DNA of 64,000 nt, taken from the NCBI RefSeq assembly GCF_015595035.1, contig NZ_JADNRN010000005.1, positions 62,001 to 126,000 on the forward strand. Direction: 5' to 3'. The translations under genes and the position numbers were made by a program. Position 1 is the first letter of the stretch. The number at the start of each line of letters is the position of its first letter. The notes beneath the pieces are model-generated. The model saw only the letters and a list, made by a program, of their open reading frames with translations, was not told where the DNA came from and made no database searches. This stretch comes from Marinibium conchae. Its GTDB lineage: Bacteria; Pseudomonadota; Gammaproteobacteria; Enterobacterales; Alteromonadaceae. Below, piece by piece: positions 28,029 through 37,338 of the stretch.

Positions 28029-30110
28029 ATGAAAAATAAACCAAAGCTAATTAACAAACTTATTGCCCTGTTATTTGCTCTGTCCTTATTACTAATCACA
28101 GCCTTTTCCTTGGGTTTATTTGCCACCGAGCTTGAATTACTCGAAGACAACTTCCCTCAATATGCTGTTCGCGCAGTCAATGGCGATGCCCAGCACTCAG
28201 AAACTTTTGACAACCAAAGAGCAAGGACAACCTGCGAAGTCGTGGCCGCTGGCAAGTACGACGTTTGCGGCGCTAGTTTTATTATCGAAAAAAGCTACGG
28301 TAATGGCATAGACCTCAGCAGCTACGACAGCCTATTGTTAACCTTTTCGACAGAAAACCCCCTCGAGGTGTCGAAAGTGAAATTCTCGCTCCGAAATAAC
28401 AATGAGGCTTATTCTTTACGAGACCAACCGGACTCACACAAATATAATAGTGTCGTCCTCAAAGACAGCAGCGGTAGTGTAAGTCAAAAAATCCCCCTAA
28501 GTTATTTTCAGGTTGAAAGTTGGTGGGTTCGTGAATTTGGTGTTGAATTTGAAGACGCTCAACTTGACTTCACCAACATTGTCGCCTTTGACCTCATTAA
28601 TAACGACATGAGCATTGACGGTACTTATATTATTGAAGTCAGCTCTATCAAGTTCTTCGGAGAAGCGATAAACATTACCCAACTTCTCAGCCTCGTTGCC
28701 GCCCTTTGGCTTTCTATCATTGTTTTACTGGTAGCTCGCAACCGCATCCTATTGCACGAGCGAGCAACAAGAGATCATCTCACTGGCATCCCAAATCGAA
28801 ACGGGCTGCAAGAGTGGATAGACAGTTTAAGCGCCTCAGCAAATCGCCCGGTGCCGCTAACGATGTTCTACATCGACATAGATGATTTTAAAAAAGTAAA
28901 TGACACTTACGGCCATAGTGCCGGCGACATCATTCTTACTAGTTTCTGTAAAGCGGTAAAAAGTACGATGAAAAAAGCTTCTGCTAAGCACTGCATTTTT
29001 AGTCGACTCTCGGGTGATGAATTTGTCATTTACGCAGCAAACTATAGCGAAACGCAAGCAACTCAACTTGCAAAGCTTCTCTACAAAGAATTAGAACAGC
29101 CTGTAGTACTCGATAATGCCGAATTAACTATATCAATCAGTATGGGTATAGCGTCAAACGATGTTGTCTCTAGCGACACTGCTGACTTATCCGATAAGGC
29201 CGACATGGCCATGTATTACGCGAAAGTAAGAGGTAAAAATAGATACAAAATTTACAATGCCGAGGTAGAAAAAGAGGCCGAAAACCGCAGAGAAATCGCC
29301 AGAGCGATACGAGAAGCCATCGAAAACGACCTACTCGACTTACAATACATGCCGATTTTCGACATTGAAAGTCGCCAAGTCAAAAATGTAGAAGTATTGC
29401 TACGAACTCGCTCTGAAGAATTAACACATCTTGGCCCCAGAGAGTTCGTTCCGATAGCAGAGGAATTTGGTCTTATTCAGTTACTAGACGCTTGGGTAAT
29501 GAAAACAACCTTTTCCGTTATCGATAAAAATAGAGATATCGTTGAACAACTTGGCTTATGTTTTTGCATCAACGTATCAACGATTGACCTGCAAGACAAA
29601 GGCTTCAGTCAAACCGTCATATCACAAATGCAAAAGCATAATATCAAAGCTGATTGGTTCGCATTAGAGATAACCGAAACCGCGTTTGAAAGTCATCAAA
29701 AGGCATCCATTTCGTCACTCAATGAGTTGAGTGACATGGGTATCTCAATTGTCTTGGATAATTTTGGCACGGGTTATACTGCACTCAATCAGCTTATTAG
29801 CTATCCAATCAACGGATTAAAAATAGATAAGAGTTTTACCGATTTGCTGATAGAAACGAACAACATGAACTTCACGAAAAAAGGTGAAACGCTGATCCGT
29901 TCAATTATTAACATCGCGAATGAATACGACCTTAAAATTACCGCTGAAGGCGTTGAAAACCTCGACCAATTTTATTTTCTAGAGGGTGCAGGCTGCGATT
30001 TGATCCAAGGCTATTTATATTCTGAGCCTCTTTCACTGACAGATCTCACCCGAGGGCTTAGAAATCAAGACTTATTAGCTGACCCTAGCGCTATTGATAG
30101 CGATAACTAA
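28029..30110 (+). CDS. membrane GGDEF-EAL protein with periplasmic sensor domain
   Basis: The 693-residue protein has membrane helices at about 10-32 and 217-237. Between them lies a periplasmic beta-rich domain of about 180 residues resembling carbohydrate-binding or CIA30-like folds. The GGDEF domain (about 245-410) has the signature SGDEF at 328-332, a form sometimes active as cyclase. The EAL domain (about 425-675) has EVLLR at 455-459, NVS and EITE, but the metal-binding DDFGTG reads DNFGTG (577-582), so one key Asp is lost. It is more likely a cyclase or a c-di-GMP sensor than an efficient phosphodiesterase. Confidence 0.92.
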   Translation: MKNKPKLINKLIALLFALSLLLITAFSLGLFATELELLEDNFPQYAVRAVNGDAQHSETFDNQRARTTCEVVAAGKYDVCGASFIIEKSYGNGIDLSSYDSLLLTFSTENPLEVSKVKFSLRNNNEAYSLRDQPDSHKYNSVVLKDSSGSVSQKIPLSYFQVESWWVREFGVEFEDAQLDFTNIVAFDLINNDMSIDGTYIIEVSSIKFFGEAINITQLLSLVAALWLSIIVLLVARNRILLHERATRDHLTGIPNRNGLQEWIDSLSASANRPVPLTMFYIDIDDFKKVNDTYGHSAGDIILTSFCKAVKSTMKKASAKHCIFSRLSGDEFVIYAANYSETQATQLAKLLYKELEQPVVLDNAELTISISMGIASNDVVSSDTADLSDKADMAMYYAKVRGKNRYKIYNAEVEKEAENRREIARAIREAIENDLLDLQYMPIFDIESRQVKNVEVLLRTRSEELTHLGPREFVPIAEEFGLIQLLDAWVMKTTFSVIDKNRDIVEQLGLCFCINVSTIDLQDKGFSQTVISQMQKHNIKADWFALEITETAFESHQKASISSLNELSDMGISIVLDNFGTGYTALNQLISYPINGLKIDKSFTDLLIETNNMNFTKKGETLIRSIINIANEYDLKITAEGVENLDQFYFLEGAGCDLIQGYLYSEPLSLTDLTRGLRNQDLLADPSAIDSDN

Positions 30111-30138
30111 TGGGCTCACAAACTAAGTATTGCAAAGC

Positions 30139-31020
30139 TTAATCGCCCTTTAAGTCTAAACCTAGGTTATATAGAGTATTCTTCTTCAAGCCATAATGCT
30201 TAGCGGTAATGGCTGCGGCCTTTTTGAGAGGTAATTCTTCAGCTAAACTCTTTAACAAAGCGATAGCCTCGGGTGATACATCCCCTTTTTGTAAGTTGTT
30301 GGGGCAATATATCATGATCACAAATTCCCCTTTTTGATGCACTGGATCAGCGTCTAGCCATGCTAAGATTTCATCAGCACAACCATATTTAAAAGTTTCG
30401 AAGGTTTTTGTCAGCTCTTTTGCAAGCACTATCTGATGATTCGTTTGTAAGTACTTGCTACATGCTTCGATAGTATCTCGTATGCGACGCGGCGCTTCAT
30501 AAAAGATGGTTGTCGTTCCACTATTTGAAAGGCTTTGAAGAATATCACCTTTTGCCATTTGCTTTATTGGTAAAAAGCCGCGAAAGGTAAAACGGTCTGT
30601 AGGTAAGCCTGAAGCGCTTAAGGCTGTTGTTAATGCACACGGTCCCGGTAGGGCCACAACATGCAGCTTAGCAAGTCGACACTCCCTAACAAAAACGTAG
30701 CCCGGATCACTAATCAGTGGTGTTCCAGCATCAGAAATCAAAGCAATAGACTTACCCTGCTTCAACTTTTCAATGAGCTGTTGAGCACGTGCACTTTCGT
30801 TGTGATCATGCAGCGACAGGGTTGCGGTTTGAATCGCATAATGCGATAAAAGCCGCCCTGAGTGCCTCGTGTCCTCTGCAGCAATAATATCAACATCATT
30901 AAGGATCTGTAGAGCTCGACTGCTGATGTCGGATAAGTTACCTATTGGCGTGGGCACTATGAAAAGTGTACCACTCATACTCATTTGAGAGCGCGCTTCA
31001 TCTTCATATGAGCTAGTCAT
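30139..31020 (-). CDS. rsmI: 16S rRNA (cytidine-1402-2'-O) methyltransferase
   Basis: This SAM-dependent tetrapyrrole-methylase-fold enzyme has the family segments GTLFIVPTPIGNLSDIS, AAEDTRHSGRLL, SDAGTPLISDPG and LPGPCALTTALSASGLP. The frame is open to 31038. I prefer the ATG at 31020 because it has a Shine-Dalgarno (GAAGGT) 6 nt away, giving 293 residues. It is divergent from lpoA, as in E. coli. It methylates the ribosomal P-site region together with RsmH. Confidence 0.93.
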   Translation of the reverse strand: MTSSYEDEARSQMSMSGTLFIVPTPIGNLSDISSRALQILNDVDIIAAEDTRHSGRLLSHYAIQTATLSLHDHNESARAQQLIEKLKQGKSIALISDAGTPLISDPGYVFVRECRLAKLHVVALPGPCALTTALSASGLPTDRFTFRGFLPIKQMAKGDILQSLSNSGTTTIFYEAPRRIRDTIEACSKYLQTNHQIVLAKELTKTFETFKYGCADEILAWLDADPVHQKGEFVIMIYCPNNLQKGDVSPEAIALLKSLAEELPLKKAAAITAKHYGLKKNTLYNLGLDLKGD

Positions 31021-31185
31021 GCGTTGACCTTCAGACATTATTTGATTTATTCCTATTTTTTACAGTCGATGTGTATGCCATTCAGTACTATTCTACACCG
31101 ACTTTAGAATAGAATATGTGAAAGTAGATAGATATTTATTCACGCTCTAGTAAACTAACAATACAATGACAAGAAGAGAGTATTT

Positions 31186-33225
31186 GTGAGCCTACGTTTT
31201 TATATCATTTGCATGAGCATTCTAGTGGTTTCTGGCTGTGCCAATCAACAGAAACCGATTGCAGTTAATACCAAGCCTGTTGAGGTTGAGCAAACACCTG
31301 AGCTCATCTTAAATAATGCTGAAGCTGCTATACAGCGAGCAGAGCTAGAGTGGCAGGCAAATGGCAACATTCAACAACGTAATGCTTTGCTATTGCAAGC
31401 GGCTCAAGATTATCAGTCGGTAAATGAATGCGCTCGAAGCAATATCATTATTGCAAATATTGAACCCTTTTTAGAGCTCCCCTTTCAAGCCCAATATGCC
31501 ACGCTGATAAAAGCCGAATGCGCTATTTTATTACACTATTCATCGGGTGCCGACGACAAGCTCATCCAACCCTCAATCGACACCATGATAACTTGGCTCG
31601 GCAAGATTTCTGACTCTCGTTTTACCAATAGAAAAGAAGTACTCATTGCCCACTTAGCTGCACTGCATGAGCGTTGGGATTTAGCATCTACAGTAATGGC
31701 TGGTCAGCTCGAAGCCGATTCACCACTGAACACCCAAGTTCATCAAAATCTCTGGCGCTGGTATTTAAAGGCAAGTAAAAGTACGCAGCAAAGCTTAGGT
31801 GACAGCAACACGGTGTTAAGCGGCTACCGTGCACTGTCTCAAATCATAGAGGACGTCAACTTAAGTGATGCTGACAGACAACAGTCATTACGCTTTTGGC
31901 TGAGTCAAAACGCTGAGCATCCCTTGGCCTTGGAATTACCCCAAGGTGTCGCAAATTATTTGAACCAAAATATACAAGCCTTAGAGAAAATCGCCGTTTT
32001 GCTGCCCCTTTCTGGACGAGTGGAAGCTCAAGGAAGGGCAATAAAGGAAGGCATTATGGCGTCTTTCTTTTCTCAGCTTCAGGAGATTCAACGCTCTAAT
32101 CCAAGTGCTCTACTACCGAGCATCGACTTCATTGATACGGGTTCCGACGCTAACACTTTCGCTAGTGATGACATCACGCAAGACAAGCTTTCGGAATACG
32201 ACATTATTGTTGGCCCCCTCCTTCGTGAACATGTCGCGGCCGTCAACACATTCGAACTACCAGAATCGATGATTGTTTACCTGAATAGACTTGAAACACC
32301 GTCCTTTCAAGTAAGCGAATCACAAAGTGACACTCCCACGCTAGATTCAACTGCGCCAACATCGACTGCACTAACATCAACTGAACTAACATCAACTGAA
32401 CTAACATCAACTGCGCTAACATCAACTGCACCGACAAAGGCTGAGGTCTTTTTCGCCCTTGCTCCCGAAGATGAAGCCAAACAACTCGCCAACTTAATGA
32501 TGGAACGCGGTGTAAGCACCCCAATATTAATAAGTAATCAAAGTGCATTAAGCCAACGCATGGTAGATAGTTTTAACGAACAATGGCTAGCATTGAACGC
32601 CGAGCGAAACATTGAACGCCCTAAGTTAGTTAATTTTACTGATAACAAAAGCTTACGTGTTGGAATTACGGCTGCACTCGATGTCCTACAAAGCCAGCGT
32701 CGCATACGTCAAATATCCAATCTTTCAAGTGACGTGGTTCACAGCGTGACAAGAAATCGTAGGGATGTTGACGCTTTTGTTGTGTTTGCAAGGCCGCAAG
32801 AGCTGGAGTTACTCAATCCAATTATTGAGTCAAGTATCAGTTTATTTAGCGAGCGAACTATTCCGGTTTTTGCAAGTTCATACAGTTATCAGCATAAATT
32901 AAATAAAAATACTATTCGTGACTTAAGAAACGTCGTATTTGTGGATATGCCCTTCTTGATGCCTACTCAAAGAGAAAGCCAGTTAGCGACTGATATTGAT
33001 AAGCTTTGGAATGAACCCCCTAGTAGTTTCCTGCGTCTATTCGCGTTTGGTTTTGACGCCTTTCAGTTTTCTTCGCAAATACAACAATTGGCATTTTTTA
33101 GTCACACAGCACTAGATGGTATGTCTGGGACATTAACCGTCAATGCGGATTTTCAAGTTGAGAGGCAGTTACCAAACGCAACGATATCCGAGAGCAGCAT
33201 CATTGAAGCAACTAAGGCAAACTGA
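31186..33225 (+). CDS. lpoA: penicillin-binding-protein activator LpoA
   Basis: The 679-residue outer-membrane lipoprotein (lipobox VVSGC, Cys 18) activates PBP1a. Residues about 40-260 form the helical TPR-like domain. From about 265 (KIAVLLPLSGRVEAQGRAIKEG) the periplasmic-binding-like domain begins. A Thr/Ser/Ala/Glu-rich insert at about 389-418, encoded by a 15-bp minisatellite, sits inside this second domain. The start is GTG, with a GAAGAGAG Shine-Dalgarno. It is one base overlapped with yraN (TGATG), as in the conserved rsmI-lpoA-yraN-diaA-dolP neighbourhood. Confidence 0.93.
   Translation: MSLRFYIICMSILVVSGCANQQKPIAVNTKPVEVEQTPELILNNAEAAIQRAELEWQANGNIQQRNALLLQAAQDYQSVNECARSNIIIANIEPFLELPFQAQYATLIKAECAILLHYSSGADDKLIQPSIDTMITWLGKISDSRFTNRKEVLIAHLAALHERWDLASTVMAGQLEADSPLNTQVHQNLWRWYLKASKSTQQSLGDSNTVLSGYRALSQIIEDVNLSDADRQQSLRFWLSQNAEHPLALELPQGVANYLNQNIQALEKIAVLLPLSGRVEAQGRAIKEGIMASFFSQLQEIQRSNPSALLPSIDFIDTGSDANTFASDDITQDKLSEYDIIVGPLLREHVAAVNTFELPESMIVYLNRLETPSFQVSESQSDTPTLDSTAPTSTALTSTELTSTELTSTALTSTAPTKAEVFFALAPEDEAKQLANLMMERGVSTPILISNQSALSQRMVDSFNEQWLALNAERNIERPKLVNFTDNKSLRVGITAALDVLQSQRRIRQISNLSSDVVHSVTRNRRDVDAFVVFARPQELELLNPIIESSISLFSERTIPVFASSYSYQHKLNKNTIRDLRNVVFVDMPFLMPTQRESQLATDIDKLWNEPPSSFLRLFAFGFDAFQFSSQIQQLAFFSHTALDGMSGTLTVNADFQVERQLPNATISESSIIEATKAN
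32350..32439 (+). repeat. in-frame 15-bp minisatellite inside lpoA
   Basis: Six consecutive 15-bp units carry the consensus ACTGAACTAACATCA, the third and fourth being identical and the sixth degraded. Each unit codes T-(A/E)-(L/P)-T-S. Because the unit is a multiple of three, copy-number change alters the linker length without a frameshift. Confidence 0.92.
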
Positions 33226-33581
33226 TGCTTTCAAATCAGTACTTGGCTAGTAACAGAGGCTACACTGCAGAACAAAAAGCAAAAAGCTACTTAGAACAAC
33301 ATTCATTGGTCTTTATTGAACAAAATTTCAAATCAAAAGTCTCAGAAATAGACCTCATTATGAGAGACCAAGAGCAACTTGTTTTTGTGGAAGTGAAATT
33401 TCGAAAGAACGCAAGTCATGGCAGCGCTGCAGAACAGTTCACAAAAAGTAAGCGAAATAAGCTCGAAAAGGCCATTTACTATTATTTATTAAAAAATAAA
33501 CTCAATGCTTTTCATACAAGTTTTAGAATAGATGTTGTCGCGATAGATGCAGAAAAGGTAAACTGGATAAAGAACGTGTAG
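33225..33581 (+). CDS. yraN: YraN family (UPF0102) endonuclease-like protein
   Basis: The 118-residue protein has a restriction-endonuclease-like core: GYTAEQKAKSYLEQH, then EIDLIMRDQEQLVFVEVKFR with the PD-(D/E)xK-type Asp, Glu and Lys, then KRNKLEKAI. The family is very widespread, but its biological role is still unclear. The ATG overlaps the lpoA stop by one base. Confidence 0.92.
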   Translation: MLSNQYLASNRGYTAEQKAKSYLEQHSLVFIEQNFKSKVSEIDLIMRDQEQLVFVEVKFRKNASHGSAAEQFTKSKRNKLEKAIYYYLLKNKLNAFHTSFRIDVVAIDAEKVNWIKNV

Positions 33582-33629
33582 TGCACGCTGAAATCAAGAA
33601 ATATTAATCGCCCGTGCTTGGGCCAATAA

Positions 33630-34232
<603 letters not shown>

Positions 34233-34244
34233 GAGATTTTGAAC

Positions 34245-34835
34245 ATGTTAAGAAAAGGAAGAATTCTTGGCCTAAGCATACTCGCAACACTGATTTTGCA
34301 GTCGGGCTGCACTTTAGTTGCTGTTGGCACAGTAGGAACCGCCGCAACAGTATCAGCGAATGATAGGCGAACTGTAGGGACACAAATTGACGACAAAACG
34401 ACACAAAGCCGTGTTAGGAGTGCAATAAACGATATTGCCGGAATAAAGGACGACGCGGCCGTTAGCGTTGATGTTTATAATGGTCAGGTGCTGCTTACAG
34501 GGCAAGCGCCTACGCAAGCAATGATCACTGCCGTTGAAAGCGCTAGCAAGTCAATTCCTAATGTGGTCAAGGTTCACAATCAGATAAGGCTAGCTGCACC
34601 GATCCCGGCCTCCTCCACCATGAACGACGTTTGGTTATCATCAAAGATTAAAACGATAATGATAGCAGATAACGATGTGCCACTATTCAAGCTGGATATT
34701 GTGGTAGAAGACAGCGAAGTTTTCATCATGGGCTTATTAACAAAAACCGAAGCTGCAGCAGCCGTAGAAGCTGCACGCAATGTGGAAGGCGTCACCAAAG
34801 TTATTAGAGTGATGGAACTAGTAAACGAAAACTAA
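34245..34835 (+). CDS. dolP: outer-membrane BON-domain lipoprotein DolP
   Basis: The protein, about 196 residues, has a lipobox (LQSGC, about residue 22). It carries two BON domains, at about 52-118 (VDVYNGQVLLTGQAP) and 125-195 (VEDSEVFIMGLLT). DolP (formerly YraP) supports outer-membrane integrity. The frame extends to a TTG at 34239, but the ATG at 34245 with AAGAGA 8 nt upstream is better. It closes the rsmI-lpoA-yraN-diaA-dolP neighbourhood. Confidence 0.92.
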   Translation: MLRKGRILGLSILATLILQSGCTLVAVGTVGTAATVSANDRRTVGTQIDDKTTQSRVRSAINDIAGIKDDAAVSVDVYNGQVLLTGQAPTQAMITAVESASKSIPNVVKVHNQIRLAAPIPASSTMNDVWLSSKIKTIMIADNDVPLFKLDIVVEDSEVFIMGLLTKTEAAAAVEAARNVEGVTKVIRVMELVNEN

Positions 34836-34931
34836 GGTCATTGCTATTATCATTCCCAGTTTGAACAGCGGCTAGCTGCAAATAAGCATTGGCCGCTGCC
34901 TACTTCGTGTAAGAGTGGTAGCTCCCCCTTT

Positions 34932-34962
34932 TTAACATACACACACAGCGTACAGTTATATT
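34932..34962 (+). promoter_or_regulatory. candidate promoter of the double-glycine peptide gene
   Basis: TTAACA (34932-34937) and TATATT (34957-34962) are separated by 19 bp, slightly long for sigma70. The element lies 65 bp before the peptide gene. A GC-rich inverted repeat, CAGCGGC/GCCGCTG (34866-34898), lies upstream and may end dolP transcription. Confidence 0.35.
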
Positions 34963-35026
34963 CCTTCCGGCAAGCTTATATCCTTGTTTTCTGCAATGAA
35001 GCAGGTGAATTAAAAAGGAAGATATA

Positions 35027-35179
35027 ATGATATTAGATACTGAAGCGTTAAACATAAGAGAATTGAGCGAAGTTGTCGGGGGTGTAGTTGCAGGAGGCTG
35101 TGTAGTAGACACTCAACCCAAGCTTGTTATTGAACTTCCGCAACAACCGACTCCGCCTGCGGATACTGAATTATTCTAA
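35027..35179 (+). CDS. small peptide precursor with double-glycine leader
   Basis: A 50-residue ORF follows a strong Shine-Dalgarno (AAAAGGAA at 35013-35020) and is closed by an intrinsic terminator 15 bp after the stop. The N-terminal 19 residues fit the double-glycine leader consensus of class II bacteriocins, microcins and peptide pheromones: Leu at -12, Glu -8, Leu -7, Val -4, Gly -2 and Gly -1 (EALNIRELSEVVGG). The predicted core of 31 residues starts VVAGGCVVDT, has one Cys and a proline-rich, acidic end. No PCAT transporter (peptidase-C39 ABC exporter) or immunity gene is within the window, so export would need a distant system. The function is not established. Confidence 0.65.
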   Translation: MILDTEALNIRELSEVVGGVVAGGCVVDTQPKLVIELPQQPTPPADTELF

Positions 35180-35194
35180 ATTGATAGAGGCGTT

Positions 35195-35222
35195 GTACTC
35201 CTGTGCTCACAGGAGTACTGAC
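35195..35222 (+). terminator. intrinsic terminator of the small peptide gene
   Basis: GTACTCCTGTG (35195-35205) and CACAGGAGTAC (35208-35218) form an 11-bp perfect arm pair (10 bp with a 4-nt loop), followed by tgactttt. The T-run is on the plus strand only, so it serves the small peptide gene and not convergent sspB. Confidence 0.75.
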
Positions 35223-35248
35223 TTTTCCAGATTTTGTTAAACCCTGAG

Positions 35249-35773
35249 TTACTTTACTACCTTGAGGCTCGGGCGCGTCGCCTTGTTCTTCTTTGCTGCA
35301 TTATCAGTATCAGCGCTTATCTTGCTTTTGTCTTTAGCTGCATCGCTAGCAGGCGTGCCATCAGCCACAGATGCAAGTTTATTCTTTTGAGATGCCGATA
35401 TATCACTCTCAGGACTGCTTCCAGTAAACTGTGCCTCGAATGCCTGCAATTCCTCATCACTTCTGGTAAAAACAGTACCTGCACCGTTTTCACGAGCATA
35501 TATCGCTGACACAGCGATACAAGGAACATATACCAACATTGGTTGCCCAGAAAACCTAGCTTGGAATGATATTGCATCTAATTCTATGCTGAAATTGACA
35601 CATGCGCTGGGAGATACATTCAATACAATCTGGCCATCCTTCACAAATTGTTGAGGAACCTCAACACCAGTAATAAATGCGTCAACAACAATATATGGTG
35701 TAAGTCCATTATCGACAATCCAATCATAAAAGGCTTTTAACAGGTAGGGTTGATTCGGCGTCATGTTTTCCAT
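35249..35773 (-). CDS. sspB: ClpXP adaptor (stringent starvation protein B)
   Basis: The 174-residue protein has the SspB substrate-binding core: PYLLKAFYDWIVDNGLTPYIVVDA, then VLNVSPSACVNF and FSARF-like QARFSGQP. A long acidic and lysine-rich linker follows. It ends in RPSLKVVK, the ClpX-tethering motif seen in E. coli SspB. It delivers ssrA-tagged proteins to ClpXP. It lies downstream of sspA with a terminator between, so part of its expression may be independent. Confidence 0.95.
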   Translation of the reverse strand: MENMTPNQPYLLKAFYDWIVDNGLTPYIVVDAFITGVEVPQQFVKDGQIVLNVSPSACVNFSIELDAISFQARFSGQPMLVYVPCIAVSAIYARENGAGTVFTRSDEELQAFEAQFTGSSPESDISASQKNKLASVADGTPASDAAKDKSKISADTDNAAKKNKATRPSLKVVK

Positions 35774-35827
35774 TGGTAGTCTCTTATATGCTTAATCAAA
35801 CGTATTACAATATGATTGAACAAAATG

Positions 35828-35851
35828 AAAAAAGCGCTTTCGCGCTTTTTT
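35828..35851. terminator. terminator between sspA and sspB
   Basis: AAAAAAGCGC (35828-35837) and GCGCTTTTTT (35842-35851) form a stem with a TTTC loop, 17 bp after the sspA stop. It is symmetrical and could partly uncouple sspB from sspA. Confidence 0.85.
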
Positions 35852-35868
35852 CATTAAACAATTGTTGC

Positions 35869-36501
35869 TTAAAGCGGGTTATGTATCTCACGTTCTTGAT
35901 CGGTTAGAGAGGCTTTAAAAGACGCCCGATCGAATATCCGATTCATGTAGGCGACTACATCTTTACTACCAGCACCACTCAAGGTGATGTTCAAAGCTGG
36001 TAAACGCCATAGTAAAGGTGCTAAATAGCAGTCAACAAGGCTAAACTCATCGCTCATAAAGTACGGCTTCTCGGCAAAAATTGGGCCTAGAGCAAGTAGT
36101 GATTCTCGTAGTTCATGACGGGCTTCATCTGCACCAGGTTCATTACGGAAAATTTTCGCAGCCAAAGCATACCAATCATGCTCTATACGGTGCATCATTA
36201 ATCGGCTCTCTCCACGAGACACTGGATACACTGGCATTAATGGTGGATGAGGGAAACGCTCATCTAGGTATTCCATGATGATGTGAGATTTATACAATAC
36301 AAGTTCGCGATCAACTAAGGTTGGCACTGTACCATAGGGGTTCAATTCAAGCAGATCTTCGCTTAATTGAGTTGGGTCGATAAAGCTAATTTCTACGCCC
36401 ACTCCTTTTTCTGCAAGTACGATGCGTACTTGGTGACTATATATATCGATATTGTCAGAAAACATCGTCATGATAGAACGCTTGTTTGTGGCTACAGCCA
36501 T
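35869..36501 (-). CDS. sspA: stringent starvation protein A
   Basis: This 210-residue protein with the glutathione-S-transferase fold binds RNA polymerase and affects stress gene expression. The N-terminal thioredoxin-like part (MTMFSDNIDIYSHQVRIVLAEKG) and NPYGTVPTLVDRELVLYKSHIIMEYLDERFPHPPL-type region are typical. GGAGG lies before the start at 36501. The position upstream of sspB and downstream of petCBA is conserved. Confidence 0.95.
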   Translation of the reverse strand: MAVATNKRSIMTMFSDNIDIYSHQVRIVLAEKGVGVEISFIDPTQLSEDLLELNPYGTVPTLVDRELVLYKSHIIMEYLDERFPHPPLMPVYPVSRGESRLMMHRIEHDWYALAAKIFRNEPGADEARHELRESLLALGPIFAEKPYFMSDEFSLVDCYLAPLLWRLPALNITLSGAGSKDVVAYMNRIFDRASFKASLTDQEREIHNPL

Positions 36502-36558
36502 TAAAACCTCCGAATTCTCTATCCGAGAGAATTACAAAATATAACAATTAAAAACACT

Positions 36559-36581
36559 AAAAGGGGCGCACTGCCCCTTTT
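36559..36581 (-). terminator. terminator of the pet operon
   Basis: AAAAGGGGC (36559-36567) and GCCCCTTTT (36573-36581) form a 9-bp stem with a 5-nt loop, 23 bp after the petC stop. Confidence 0.9.
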
Positions 36582-36603
36582 ATTTACAAATCACGGTAAA
36601 CGC

Positions 36604-37338
36604 TTATTTCTTAACGTCTTTCCAATAATCTTTCTTCAGTAAATAGGCAAACACGAAGAATATTAATATAAAGATTAATACGCCTTTACCAATTTTTTCT
36701 GCTTGCAATCTAGCTGGCTCGCCAGTGTAGGCTAAGAAATTTACCAGGTCGAGTATGGTTTGGTCGTATTCTTCGGGTGTTAATTTTCCGTCACCATCAG
36801 AACGCAAACCAATATTTACTTCTTTTTGCTCACCGTCAATCATACGCATTTCAGTAGCTTTGCGTGTTGTGCCCTGCAAACCTTGCAAAACATGTGGCAT
36901 CCCAACATTTTCAAAAGTTAGGTTGTTAACCCCAAATGGGCGGCTTTCATCTACATAGAATGTACGTAAATAGGTATAGATCCAATCAGCACCTCTTACC
37001 CTGTTAACCAGAGTTAGATCGGGTGGTGGAGCACCAAACCAAGTCGCCGCTGATTCTTGTGGCATAGGCGTTGTAATGTAATCACTTACTTTTTCGCCAG
37101 TAAACTGAAGGTACTGAGCACCAATATCTAAGGGAACACCAATATCTTCGAATGTACGCTGATAGCGTTGATACTGCATTTGATGGCAACCCAGACAATA
37201 GTTCATAAAGGTTTGCGCACCGCGCTGCAGCGAAGCTTGATCATTCAGATTGATCTCAGCTTTATCCAACGGGTATTTTGACCCGGCAGCGAAAGCAAAT
37301 GTAGGTACAAGTAGTAATATCGCTAACCACTTCTTCAT
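36604..37338 (-). CDS. petC: cytochrome c1 of the bc1 complex
   Basis: The 244-residue protein has a signal peptide (about 1-18) and the haem motif CLGCH (about 48-52). A conserved Met-containing C-terminal half is followed by a membrane anchor (about 220-238) and a lysine-rich tail. It passes electrons from the Rieske protein to soluble cytochromes. The start overlaps petB by 4 bp. Confidence 0.97.
   Translation of the reverse strand: MKKWLAILLLVPTFAFAAGSKYPLDKAEINLNDQASLQRGAQTFMNYCLGCHQMQYQRYQRTFEDIGVPLDIGAQYLQFTGEKVSDYITTPMPQESAATWFGAPPPDLTLVNRVRGADWIYTYLRTFYVDESRPFGVNNLTFENVGMPHVLQGLQGTTRKATEMRMIDGEQKEVNIGLRSDGDGKLTPEEYDQTILDLVNFLAYTGEPARLQAEKIGKGVLIFILIFFVFAYLLKKDYWKDVKK

Noticed and set aside
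32243-32548. Antisense ORFs with repetitive protein over the lpoA minisatellite
   Set aside because: Repeats of 15 bp stay open in more than one frame; the sense frame is the conserved LpoA, so these are by-products.
34866-34898. CAGCGGC/GCCGCTG hairpin as dolP terminator
   Set aside because: The loop is 19 nt and no T-run follows, so it is not convincing as an intrinsic terminator. It is only mentioned with the neighbouring promoter.
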